Below are positions 56,700 through 64,000 of a DNA stretch of 64,000 nt, one piece after another. Positions within the stretch are counted from its first letter, which is position 1. Each line of letters opens with the position of its first letter. This DNA comes from Aeromonas veronii bv. veronii. GTDB lineage: Bacteria > Pseudomonadota > Gammaproteobacteria > Enterobacterales > Aeromonadaceae. The stretch spans positions 67,894 to 131,893 of the forward strand of contig NZ_CDDK01000025.1 of NCBI RefSeq assembly GCF_000820225.1. The letters are read 5' to 3'. The notes below the pieces were generated by a model, which saw only the letters and a list, made by a program, of their open reading frames with translations, did not search any database and had not been told where the DNA came from. The translations under genes and the position numbers were made by a program.

Positions 56700-56921
56700 G
56701 GGACAATATGGTGACCAGAATGAAAAGGATTTCAGTCAGTGACCACGCTTTGCTGACAAGATGAACAGAAAATGAAGAATCGCCTCAGAACTACTTCAGA
56801 TTGAGCTTGGCATGATGGCTCCATACTTGAATGGCACGGCTCATTCGCTGATTCAAGTAGCACCCATGTGACGCTTCCAATCTGTCTTTTTCCCCGCGCC
56901 TCCTCTGAGGCGCTTTTTTTG
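56700..56921 (+). ncRNA. Candidate small RNA downstream of ogt
   Basis: The 358-base gap after ogt has no credible gene but holds a perfect inverted repeat, TACTTGAAT (56824-56832) with ATTCAAGTA (56851-56859) around an 18-base loop, then an unpaired stretch with CTTTTTCCCC, then a strong intrinsic terminator. This hairpin, U-rich single-stranded region and terminator layout is typical of Hfq-binding RNAs. The 5' end is not fixed; no good promoter was found, so a long ogt 3' UTR or an sRNA cut from it is possible. Confidence 0.45.
56896..56920 (+). terminator. Intrinsic terminator of the candidate small RNA
   Basis: GCGCCTC-CTCT-GAGGCGC followed by seven T. It is 220 bases beyond the ogt stop, farther than expected for ogt alone. 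Confidence 0.9.
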
Positions 56922-56992
56922 TGCAACACAACAGGCCACCACCCAAGCTGAATGGCCTGAACGCCACAAAATCTGCACCAGCCCAAAAACCA

Positions 56993-57019
56993 AGAGGCGA
57001 AGGATCATCCTTCGCCTCT
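56993..57019 (-). terminator. Terminator of the 57034-57459 gene
   Basis: AGAGGCGAAGGAT and its complement around a single base, with a TTTTT-containing tail on the minus strand. Confidence 0.8.
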
Positions 57020-57033
57020 GACGTAACAGCTGG

Positions 57034-57459
57034 CTACTCGCTCTGGGGCAGAAACTGCAGCTCCGGCGCCGAGGAGGTCAGCACATCGGCGCAATAATCC
57101 CAGGTCGAGATGCGATAGTGCTGCAGATCTTCATCCAGATGCAGGCCGTCCGACTCCTGATGGAACCAGCTGGCAAAACGGGATGGGGTGATGAGCTGGA
57201 TCTGCTCTTCGATAGCGTGACTATCCTTCCCCTCGGCCAGATCGCAATCTTCGATGACCCGCAGGGCGTAGATATGGCGAAAATAGACCCGGCAGAGGAT
57301 TTGCGGGGGCAGATCGATGCTGCGTGCCCGCCCCAGCATGATGGTCAGGGAGTCGCTCCAGAGATCCTGATGCAGCTCGGCAACGACCAGCCCGGGTGGG
57401 AGCTGGCGGGACGGAGCCCAAGGTACGGCAACCTGCCGAATGGCATTTTTCTGTTCCAT
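57034..57459 (-). CDS. Hypothetical protein, 141 residues
   Basis: I do not recognise the family. The protein has no signal peptide or membrane segment; it is acidic with several aromatics (CRVYFRHIYALRVIEDCDL; ISTWDYCADVL) and looks like a small globular cytosolic domain. The ATG at 57459 follows GAGGTGA; an upstream ATG adds 30 residues with no clear pattern. It has its own terminator. Confidence 0.65.
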   Translation of the reverse strand: MEQKNAIRQVAVPWAPSRQLPPGLVVAELHQDLWSDSLTIMLGRARSIDLPPQILCRVYFRHIYALRVIEDCDLAEGKDSHAIEEQIQLITPSRFASWFHQESDGLHLDEDLQHYRISTWDYCADVLTSSAPELQFLPQSE

Positions 57460-57556
57460 ATTCACCTCACGACGACTCGCTCCCTGTCTTGAGTCTATCT
57501 GAACCACATAGTCCCGGCGAAGGCAATCGATGGACAATAAAAACGGCAATAAAAAA

Positions 57557-57577
57557 GCCGACGTATCAAACGTCGGC
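57557..57577 (-). terminator. yaaA terminator
   Basis: GCCGACG-TATCAAA-CGTCGGC followed on the minus strand by six T, 77 bases past yaaA. Confidence 0.8.
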
Positions 57578-57653
57578 GAATAAAAAGTGCTTACAACAGA
57601 GGATTCACATATTCAGACCCGCGGGTCGAAAGATTGGTTCCCTCTTTTTGTAA

Positions 57654-58427
57654 TTAATTTTCGGCGCGTTTAAACATCAGGGTATTGGCGTCCGACTCTT
57701 CCGGCACGAAGTAGTAGCCCTCGGCGTTGAAACCGGTCAGCTGCTCCACCTCGGTCAGACGGTGCTTGATGATGTGGCGAGCCATCATGCCGCGCGCCTT
57801 CTTGGCGTAGAAGCTGATGATCTTGAACTGGCCGTTCTTCTCATCCTTGAACACCGGTGTGACAATCCGCCCTTTCAGGCTCTTGGGGCGTACCGACTTG
57901 AAATACTCGTCGGAGGCCAGATTGATCAACACTTCATCCCCCTGCGCTGCCAGCGCGTCGTTGAGATGGTGAGTGATCACCTCGCCCCAGAACTGGTAGA
58001 GATCCTTGCCGCGACTATTGTCGAGCTTGGTCCCCATCTCCAGCCGATAGGGCATCATCAGGTCGAGGGGGCGAAGCACGCCGTAGAGGCCGGAGAGCAT
58101 CCGCAAGTGTGCCTGAGCGAAGTCAAAATCGGCCTCGCTAAAATCCTCCACCGCCAAACCGGTGTAGACATCCCCCTTGAAGGCCAGCAGCGCCTGACGG
58201 GCGTTGGCGGGGGTGAAATCTGGCTGCCACTCGGCAAAACGGGCGGCATTGAGACCGGCCAGCTTGTCGCTGATCTTCATCAGTGTGGCGATCTGGTCAG
58301 GGCTCAGTTGGCGGGCCCGGCTAATCAGTTCGGCGGAGTGATCCAGCAGCTCGGGTTGGGTGAAACGGGGAGTCACCAGCGGTGACTCGTAATCCAGCGT
58401 CTTGGCCGGGGAAACCACAATCAGCAT
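57654..58427 (-). CDS. yaaA: Peroxide stress protein YaaA
   Basis: A 257-residue UPF0246/YaaA protein that limits intracellular iron and oxidative DNA damage in E. coli under OxyR control. Family N-terminus [16 protein letters not shown] and segments [22 protein letters not shown] (in part) and [11 protein letters not shown] are present. No OxyR site was resolved. Confidence 0.94.
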   Translation of the reverse strand: MLIVVSPAKTLDYESPLVTPRFTQPELLDHSAELISRARQLSPDQIATLMKISDKLAGLNAARFAEWQPDFTPANARQALLAFKGDVYTGLAVEDFSEADFDFAQAHLRMLSGLYGVLRPLDLMMPYRLEMGTKLDNSRGKDLYQFWGEVITHHLNDALAAQGDEVLINLASDEYFKSVRPKSLKGRIVTPVFKDEKNGQFKIISFYAKKARGMMARHIIKHRLTEVEQLTGFNAEGYYFVPEESDANTLMFKRAEN

Positions 58428-58474
58428 AACGTTCCTTTATGGCGAGGGGCCGAACGGCGGAGCGGCCCCATGAT

Positions 58475-59587
58475 TCATTCATCCAGCGTCACATTGTCCA
58501 GCGTGCCGGTGCCGAGCCGCTCGCGACCGGAGAGCTTGATCAGCAGTCGCAGGTCGTTGGCCGAGTCAGCGTGGGCGAGTGCCTCACTGTAGCCAATCTG
58601 GCCGGCGCAGAACAGGCTGAAGAGCGCCTGATCGAAGGTCTGCATACCCAGCTCGGTCGATTTGGTCATCACCTCCTTGAGGCGATGCATCTCTCCCTTG
58701 CGGATAATGTCGGTGATGAGCGGGGTATTGAGCAGGATCTCGAACGCGGCGCAGCGCCGCTTGCCATCCATACTCGGCACCAGCTGCTGGGCGACGATGG
58801 CCTTGAGGTTGAAAGAGAGATCGAACAGGAACTGGCGGTGTTTGTCTTGCGGCACCAGATGGAGGATGCGATCCAGCGCCTGGTTGGCATTGTTGGCATG
58901 CAAAGTGGCGAGACAAAGGTGTCCCGTCTCGGCGAATTGCAGGGCAAACTCCATGGTCTCCTGACTGCGGATCTCACCGATCAGGATCACGTCTGGCGCC
59001 TGACGCAGCGAGCTTTTCAGCGCCACATCGAACGACTCGGTGTCGATCCCCACCTCTCGCTGGGTCACCAGACTGCGACCATGCTGATGGACGAACTCCA
59101 CCGGGTCTTCCACCGTCAGGATATGACCATCGGCATGCTGGTTGCGATAGCCGATCATCGCCGCCTGGGTAGTCGATTTGCCCGCCCCGGTGGCGCCAAC
59201 AAACAGCACCAGCCCCCGCTTGGCCATCGCCACCTCTTGCAGAATTTTGGGTAGCTGCAGATCTTCAAAGGTGGGAATGCGGGTCTCGATACGCCGCACC
59301 ACCATGCCGGGCAGCTCCTGCTGCCAGAAGGCGCTGACCCGAAAACGGCCAAGCGCCTCGCGATAGATCGCGTAGTTGGCCTCCTTGGTGCGGATATAGC
59401 GCTCGAAGTGATCGCTGCTGAGGGTATCCCTGACCAGCGTCAGAGCCCCCTTCTTGTCGAGCGCTTCCCCCCCCAGCGACACCAGATGGCCATTCACCTT
59501 GAGGGTGGGCGGCGAGCCCACCGTCACAAACAGATCCGATCCCTTTCGCTCGACCAGCTGGCTCAGCAGATCCTCCAGATTCATCAT
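58475..59587 (-). CDS. pilU: Type IV pilus retraction ATPase PilU
   Basis: A 370-residue secretion ATPase paralogue of PilT. Walker A GATGAGKST at residues 131-139, Asp box and HIS box segments (LTVEDPVEFVHQH; ETGHLCLATLHANNA). It assists PilT in pilus retraction. Downstream of pilT by 25 bases on the same strand. Confidence 0.95.
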   Translation of the reverse strand: MMNLEDLLSQLVERKGSDLFVTVGSPPTLKVNGHLVSLGGEALDKKGALTLVRDTLSSDHFERYIRTKEANYAIYREALGRFRVSAFWQQELPGMVVRRIETRIPTFEDLQLPKILQEVAMAKRGLVLFVGATGAGKSTTQAAMIGYRNQHADGHILTVEDPVEFVHQHGRSLVTQREVGIDTESFDVALKSSLRQAPDVILIGEIRSQETMEFALQFAETGHLCLATLHANNANQALDRILHLVPQDKHRQFLFDLSFNLKAIVAQQLVPSMDGKRRCAAFEILLNTPLITDIIRKGEMHRLKEVMTKSTELGMQTFDQALFSLFCAGQIGYSEALAHADSANDLRLLIKLSGRERLGTGTLDNVTLDE

Positions 59588-59612
59588 CTATCCCTCCCTG
59601 GGTGCGAGTCGC

Positions 59613-60647
59613 TTAAATGCTGTTGGGATCAACGGCCTTGGCCTTGGCATCGAGGGATGCTACTACGCCACGACTCACCAGCTGCTTGAGGCTCTGATCC
59701 ATGGTCTGCATGCCGTGGGTCATCCCGGTCTGGATCACCGAGTAGAGCTGGGCAATCTTGTCCTCCCGGATGAGGTTACGCACCGCCGGAATGCCCATCA
59801 TGATCTCGTGAGCCGCCACCCGGCCACCGCCAATGCGCTTGAGCAGGGTCTGGGAGATGACCGCCCGCAGGGATTCGGAGAGCATGGAGCGCACCATGTC
59901 CTTCTCCGCACCGGGGAAGACGTCGATGATACGGTCGATGGTCTTGGCCGCCGACGAGGTGTGTAGGGTGCCAAACACCAGATGGCCAGTTTCGGCGGCG
60001 GTCATGGCCAGACGGATGGTCTCCAGGTCGCGCATCTCGCCCACCAGAATGATGTCCGGGTCTTCCCGCAGTGCCGAGCGCAGGGCGTTGCTGAAGCTCT
60101 TGGTATCGCGGTGCACTTCCCGCTGGTTCACCAGACAGCGCTTGTTCTCGTGGACGAATTCGATGGGGTCTTCGATGGTGAGGATATGGTGATGGAAGTT
60201 CTCGTTGATGTAGTTGACCATGGCCGCCAGGGTGGTCGACTTACCGGAACCGGTCGGGCCGGTCACCAGCACCAGGCCCCGCGGGAACTCGGCGATCTTG
60301 CGGAAGATCTCCGGCGCATCGAGATCCTCGAGACTCAGCACAGTGCTGGGGATGGTACGAAATACCGCGCCCGAACCGCGCGCCTGCTGGAAGGCGTTGA
60401 CCCGGAAACGGGCCAGATTGGGCACCTCGAACGAGAAGTCGACCTCGAAGTTTTCCTCCAGCTCCTTGCGCTGATGGTCGTTCATGATGTCGTAAATGAG
60501 GGCATGCACTTCCCGGTGTTCCAGGGCGGGCAAATTGATCTTGCGAACCTCACCATCAACCCTGATCATCGGGGGAACCCCGGCCGAGAGGTGTAGATCC
60601 GAGGCTTTATGCTTTACACTGAAAGCCAATAACTCTGTGATATCCAT
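59613..60647 (-). CDS. pilT: Type IV pilus retraction ATPase PilT
   Basis: A 344-residue hexameric motor that depolymerises pili and drives twitching and DNA uptake. Walker A GPTGSGKST at residues 130-138, Walker B region DPDIILVGEMRD, HIS box TGHLVFGTLHT, and the PilT-specific AIRNLIRE-like motif, here AVRNLIRED. Divergent from yggS with 39 bases between starts, as in many gammaproteobacteria. Confidence 0.97.
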   Translation of the reverse strand: MDITELLAFSVKHKASDLHLSAGVPPMIRVDGEVRKINLPALEHREVHALIYDIMNDHQRKELEENFEVDFSFEVPNLARFRVNAFQQARGSGAVFRTIPSTVLSLEDLDAPEIFRKIAEFPRGLVLVTGPTGSGKSTTLAAMVNYINENFHHHILTIEDPIEFVHENKRCLVNQREVHRDTKSFSNALRSALREDPDIILVGEMRDLETIRLAMTAAETGHLVFGTLHTSSAAKTIDRIIDVFPGAEKDMVRSMLSESLRAVISQTLLKRIGGGRVAAHEIMMGIPAVRNLIREDKIAQLYSVIQTGMTHGMQTMDQSLKQLVSRGVVASLDAKAKAVDPNSI

Positions 60648-60686
60648 AGACTTGTCATTCTCCCATCACAAGATCACTAACGAAAT

Positions 60687-61388
60687 ATGAACCAGATTGC
60701 CCAGCACCTGTTTCAGGTAAAGGAACGTATTGCCCAGGCCGCCGAACGGGCGAGCCGCAACCTGCAGCAGATCCGCCTGCTGGCCGTGAGCAAGACCAAA
60801 CCTGTCGAGGCCATCATGGCCGCCCATGCCGCAGGTCAGCGCTGCTTTGGCGAATCCTACGCTCAGGAAGCAGCGGCCAAGATCGATACCTTGCGCCAGC
60901 AGCCGGAATATAGCGACATAGAGTGGCACTTTATCGGCCCTTTGCAATCGAACAAATCCAAACTGGTCGCCGAACGGTTTGACTGGGTGCAGAGCGTGGA
61001 TCGGGACAAGCTGATCGACCGCCTCAACAACCAGCGCCCAACTACAATGGCACCGCTAAATGTTTGTCTGCAAATCAATATTAGCGGAGAGAGCAGCAAA
61101 TCCGGAACGTCGGAACAAGAGATTTTCCGCCTTGCCGAGCTGGTCTCTCACAGTGAGCAACTGGTGCTACGGGGGCTGATGGCCATTCCCGAACACACCA
61201 GCGACGAGGGCGTACTGGCCGCCCAAATGACCCGTATGCAGACTCTGTTCACCGAGCTTGCGCGACAATACCCCACGGTGGATACCCTCTCGATGGGCAT
61301 GACCGAGGATCTTGAACTGGCGATAGCCCACGGCAGCACCATGGTGCGGGTTGGCACCGCCATCTTCGGCGCCCGTGACTACTCATAG
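60687..61388 (+). CDS. yggS: YggS family PLP homeostasis protein
   Basis: A 233-residue alanine-racemase-fold protein binding pyridoxal phosphate through K36 (LLAVSKTKPV). Other motifs: FGESYAQE, HFIGPLQSNK, GLMAIPEHT and the terminal LSMGMTEDLELAIAHGSTMVR (in part), phosphate site. Balances PLP and amino acid pools; no known catalysis. Starts the yggS-proC-yggT-yggU cluster. Confidence 0.95.
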   Translation: MNQIAQHLFQVKERIAQAAERASRNLQQIRLLAVSKTKPVEAIMAAHAAGQRCFGESYAQEAAAKIDTLRQQPEYSDIEWHFIGPLQSNKSKLVAERFDWVQSVDRDKLIDRLNNQRPTTMAPLNVCLQINISGESSKSGTSEQEIFRLAELVSHSEQLVLRGLMAIPEHTSDEGVLAAQMTRMQTLFTELARQYPTVDTLSMGMTEDLELAIAHGSTMVRVGTAIFGARDYS

Positions 61389-61436
61389 GCAAGGCCAGCG
61401 GATAACCCATACGTCCGCCTCTTGCCGCGACTTCAT

Positions 61437-61541
61437 CAACAGGAGCGTTTGATGGAACACCGAATTCTGGCGTCAGGTGGTGCAGGCAGCGCCAACCCCG
61501 CCGCGACCCCATGTGCAACAGGAGCATCTGATGCAGCATAG
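61437..61541 (+). other. Degenerate duplication of the proC start, encoding a 29-residue leader ORF
   Basis: The bases CAACAGGAGC...GATG at 61437-61454 repeat the ribosome site and start of proC (61516-61533), and the similarity continues for about 54 bases at roughly two-thirds identity. The upstream copy starts at ATG 61452 and encodes MEHRILASGGAGS, against MQHRTLAFIGAGN in ProC. The short ORF then runs out of frame and stops at 61541, 11 bases inside proC. It may act as a leader peptide coupled to proC translation. Confidence 0.6.
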
Positions 61542-62355
61542 AACGCTGGCCTTTATCGGCGCGGGCAACATGAGCCGCAGCATCATCGCCGGACTGGTCA
61601 AGGCGGGTTATCCCGCCGGGCAGATCACGGCCGCCAACCCCAGTCTGCCCAAGCTGGAGGCGCTGGCGAGGGAACATGGCATTCGCATCACCCAGAGTAA
61701 TGCCGAGGCGGCCCGCGATGCCGAAGTGATCGTGCTGGCGGTCAAACCGCAGCTGATGGCCGGCATGCTGTCAGCACTGGTTGAAGAGTTGGGCTCCCTT
61801 GAGGGCAAGCTGCTCATCTCCATCGCGGCTGGCATCAAGGTGGCGCGCCTTGGCGAGATGGCCGGTGGTCATGACCGCATCATACGCACTATGCCCAATA
61901 CCCCGGCCCTGCTGGGTCTGGGCATGACCGGCCTCTATGCGCCCGAACATATTGCCGCCGCGGATCGCGAGTTTGCCGAGCAGATGATGCAGGCGGTCGG
62001 CAAGACCCTCTGGGTGGAGCAGGAGTCCGGCATCAACGGCGTCATCGCCGCGGCGGGCAGTGCTCCGGCCTACTTCTTCCTCTTTATGCAGGCGATCGCC
62101 GAAGAGGCAGAGGCGATGGGCTTCTCGCCCGAGCAGGCACGCCTGCTGGTGCAGCAGACCGCGCTGGGCGCAGCCGCCATGGTGGAGCAAAACCCGGAGC
62201 TGGCGCTGCAGACCCTGCGTGAGCAGGTGACCAGCAAGGGCGGCACCACAGCCGAAGCCATCAAGACATTCCATCAGCAGGGGCTGATGCCGCTGACTGC
62301 GCAAGCCATGCAGGCGGCCGTTACTCGCGCCACCGAAATGGAAACCCTCTTCTAA
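61531..62355 (+). CDS. proC: Pyrroline-5-carboxylate reductase
   Basis: Last step of proline synthesis (P5C to proline with NAD(P)H). The 274-residue protein begins MQHRTLAFIGAGNMS with the dinucleotide-binding glycines, and ends with the ProC signature TSKGGTTAEAIKTF. AGGAG is 8 bases before the ATG at 61531. A degenerate copy of this start region lies 79 bases upstream. Confidence 0.96.
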   Translation: MQHRTLAFIGAGNMSRSIIAGLVKAGYPAGQITAANPSLPKLEALAREHGIRITQSNAEAARDAEVIVLAVKPQLMAGMLSALVEELGSLEGKLLISIAAGIKVARLGEMAGGHDRIIRTMPNTPALLGLGMTGLYAPEHIAAADREFAEQMMQAVGKTLWVEQESGINGVIAAAGSAPAYFFLFMQAIAEEAEAMGFSPEQARLLVQQTALGAAAMVEQNPELALQTLREQVTSKGGTTAEAIKTFHQQGLMPLTAQAMQAAVTRATEMETLF

Positions 62356-62366
62356 CAGGAGCCCAG

Positions 62367-62918
62367 ATGAACACTGCTTACTTTCTGATTAACACCGTTT
62401 TCGATCTCTACCTGATGGTGATCCTGCTGCGCGTCTGGCTGCAGTGGGCCCGTGCCGACTTCTACAACCCGATGAGCCAGATGGTGGTCAAGCTGACCAA
62501 TCCGCTGGTGATCCCGCTGCGCCGTGTGATCCCGGGCTTTGGCGGCATAGATCTCGCTTCCGTGGTGCTGGCGCTGGCCATCGCCTTCGCCAAGCTGGCC
62601 CTGCTCAAGAGCATGAACGTGCTGCTGGCGGACTGGCTCAGCATCAGCCTGTTTGCCGCGCTGACCGTGCTGAAAAAAGCGGGCTCGATGATCTTCTGGG
62701 TACTGCTGATCCGCGCCATCCTGAGCTGGGTCAGCCAGGGCCGTAACCCCATCGAATACGTGATGCATCAGCTGACCGAGCCGTTCCTCGCTCCTATCCG
62801 CCGCGTACTGCCGGCACTGGGCGGGCTGGATCTCTCGGTGCTGGTCGCCTTTATCGGCCTGCAAGCCATCAACTACCTGCTGGGTGACCTGTTTGGCCAG
62901 CTGTGGTGGATGATTTGA
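62367..62918 (+). CDS. yggT: YggT family membrane protein
   Basis: A 183-residue protein with two YggT repeats, each a pair of membrane segments ([44 protein letters not shown], each shown in part). Family function is poorly defined, with suggested links to osmotic tolerance or membrane assembly. 11 bases after proC; its stop overlaps the start of yggU. Confidence 0.93.
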   Translation: MNTAYFLINTVFDLYLMVILLRVWLQWARADFYNPMSQMVVKLTNPLVIPLRRVIPGFGGIDLASVVLALAIAFAKLALLKSMNVLLADWLSISLFAALTVLKKAGSMIFWVLLIRAILSWVSQGRNPIEYVMHQLTEPFLAPIRRVLPALGGLDLSVLVAFIGLQAINYLLGDLFGQLWWMI

Positions 62919-63220
62919 TGCCAGCCGTCCTGCAACAAGGGGATGAACTGGTACTGCATCTGGTGATCCAGCCCAAGGCGAGTCGGGATCAGATCATCGG
63001 ATTGCATGGCGAAGAGCTGAAAGTGGCCATCACGGCGCCGCCGGTCGATGGCCAGGCCAACAGCCATCTGATCAAGTTTCTGGCCAAGCAGTTCAAGGTG
63101 GCCAAGGGACAGATCACCATAGTGCGGGGCGAGCTGGGGCGACACAAAACCGTCGCCATCGACAGCCCCAAACAGTTGCCGCAAGAAGTGAGTGCGCTGC
63201 TGAATGACACGCAAGGCTGA
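62918..63220 (+). CDS. yggU: DUF167 protein YggU
   Basis: A 100-residue protein of the DUF167/UPF0235 family ([38 protein letters not shown]). Function unknown. I use the ATG at 62918, overlapping the yggT TGA, rather than an upstream ATG inside yggT. Confidence 0.93.
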   Translation: MPAVLQQGDELVLHLVIQPKASRDQIIGLHGEELKVAITAPPVDGQANSHLIKFLAKQFKVAKGQITIVRGELGRHKTVAIDSPKQLPQEVSALLNDTQG

Positions 63221-63263
63221 ATGAATCGGCCTGCGCCAACCGTAGATATGAGAGGGATGACAG

Positions 63264-63683
63264 ATGAAAACAGCCTGGATGAGTGGCCTGCTGGCACTGC
63301 TGATGACCCTGCCGCTCAAGGCAGAACAGATGAAGGAGCTGGGGCCCTGGCTGGTGCACTACAACGCCTTCAACTCCAGCTTCCTCACCCCCGAGGTCGC
63401 CAAAGCGTATGGACTGGAGCGCAGCCGCTACAACGCCATCATCAATATCGCGGTACAGGACAAGCAGAAAGTGGCGCAAGCCGTGGGGATCACCGGTGAG
63501 GCCAAGAACCTGACCGGCACCATCCGCACCCTGAACTTTCAGGAGGTAAAAGAGGGGGATGCTATCTACTATCTGGCAACCCTCCCCTACCGCAACGAAG
63601 ATACCTATCAGTTCACCCTGAAGATCATGGGCGGTGGGCAGCAGCAGAACCTCAGCTTCCAGCAGACCTTCTACGTCGACTGA
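63264..63683 (+). CDS. DUF4426 periplasmic protein
   Basis: A 139-residue exported protein: signal peptide MKTAWMSGLLALLMTLPLKA, then GPWLVHYNAFNSSFLTPEVAKAYGL, a typical DUF4426 opening, and a beta-rich domain ending FQQTFYVD. Often found after yggU in Aeromonas, Vibrio and Pseudomonas relatives. No function is established. Confidence 0.88.
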   Translation: MKTAWMSGLLALLMTLPLKAEQMKELGPWLVHYNAFNSSFLTPEVAKAYGLERSRYNAIINIAVQDKQKVAQAVGITGEAKNLTGTIRTLNFQEVKEGDAIYYLATLPYRNEDTYQFTLKIMGGGQQQNLSFQQTFYVD

Positions 63684-63693
63684 GCAGCAACAA

Positions 63694-63719
63694 GAAGCCC
63701 CGAACAAGGTCGGGGCTTC
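63694..63719 (+). terminator. Terminator of the yggS-DUF4426 cluster
   Basis: GAAGCCCCGA-ACAAGG-TCGGGGCTTC followed by ATTTTAT. Confidence 0.85.
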
Positions 63720-63733
63720 ATTTTATCCATATG

Positions 63734-63760
63734 ACAAGGGCGCCATCAGGGCGCCCTTGT
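63734..63760 (-). terminator. Hairpin after the second nupC-type gene
   Basis: ACAAGGGCGCC and GGCGCCCTTGT with a 5-base loop, 25 bases past the stop of the minus-strand transporter gene; little T-run. Confidence 0.65.
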
Positions 63761-63784
63761 TACATCTATCCCGTACCGCAGCGG

Positions 63785-64000
63785 TTACAGGGCGAGGAAC
63801 AGACCGGCCAGACAGGCACTCATCAGGTTCGCCAGTACGCCGGAGAGAATGGCGCGCATGCCGTAACGGGCGATGAAGGATTTGCGCTCCGGCACCATGG
63901 AGCCCAGACCGCCGATCAGGATCGCCATGGAGGAGATGTTGGCAAAACCACACAGGGCGAAGGTCACGATGGCCTTGCTCGACTCGCTCAGGGTCTGATC
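63785..64000 (-). CDS. Second NupC-type nucleoside transporter (3' end only)
   Basis: The last 71 residues of a CNT transporter, continuing beyond the window edge. The visible part ([21 protein letters not shown], in part; [27 protein letters not shown]) aligns closely with the end of NupC at 5029-6303, with different detail residues (for example PERKSF against PNRRGT), so it is a paralogue, not a repeat. Start and promoter are not visible. Confidence 0.9.
   Translation of the reverse strand, partial: DQTLSESSKAIVTFALCGFANISSMAILIGGLGSMVPERKSFIARYGMRAILSGVLANLMSACLAGLFLAL

Noticed and set aside
56732..56986. An 84-codon minus-strand ORF after ogt
   Set aside because: It crosses the strong plus-strand terminator, lacks a ribosome site and has implausible composition.

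Overview
The window is a high-GC, gene-dense, core-type gammaproteobacterial chromosome segment, most likely Aeromonas. The evidence is the pairing of tapY1 with tapY2 (named from the Aeromonas type IV pilus), a Vibrio/Aeromonas-type MotX, luxS, a HlyU-like regulator, and many enterobacterial-style gene neighbourhoods. I see no tRNA, rRNA, CRISPR array, insertion sequence or prophage. Assignments come from reading the translated proteins against remembered families; no database search was run.

Layout. 1-6.5 kb: nucleoside salvage on the minus strand (deoC-deoA-deoB-deoD, a small XapX membrane protein, nupC behind a CRP-type promoter). 6.5-11.4 kb: yjjV, an orphan prepilin, a DUF5363 gene, then a minus-strand run nadE-glnB-lytic transglycosylase-luxS. 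11.6-19.1 kb: type IV pilus minor-pilin region; two FimT/GspH pseudopilins on the plus strand converge on pilE-pilV-pilW-pilX-tapY1-tapY2. 19.2-26.7 kb: ribF-ileS-lspA-fkpB-ispH and murJ. 26.8-30 kb: rpsT, a HlyU-like regulator, and nhaA, a small secreted protein and nhaR. 30.2-34.8 kb: rppH-ptsP-lgt-thyA. 34.8-35.5 kb: a roughly 730-base non-coding region rich in DnaA boxes and GATC between rppH and mutH, in the position of E. coli DARS2. 35.5-42.5 kb: mutH, a small CBM48 protein, the rpsP-rimM-trmD-rplS operon, ffh, ypjD and corB. 42.5-46.3 kb: nsrR and hmp (divergent, sharing a perfect FNR box), motX, mdh. 46.5-50 kb: artPIQM and argR around a shared ARG-box region. 50-55.6 kb: a DyP peroxidase, fbpABC iron transporter and glnK. 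55.7-64 kb: arfB, ogt, a candidate small-RNA locus, yaaA, the pilT-pilU retraction ATPases, yggS-proC-yggT-yggU, a DUF4426 gene, and the 3' end of a second nupC-type gene.

Functional themes. NupC imports nucleosides and the Deo enzymes turn them into bases and pentose phosphate. Pilus minor components and retraction motors are encoded at two separate sites. Nitric oxide defence (nsrR/hmp), iron uptake (fbpABC), arginine uptake and control (art/argR) and nitrogen sensing (glnB, glnK) each form compact modules with recognisable operators. The most interesting items are the DARS2-like chromosomal control region, a terminator-ended structured intergenic RNA candidate after ogt, and a degenerate duplication of the start of proC that creates a short overlapping leader ORF.
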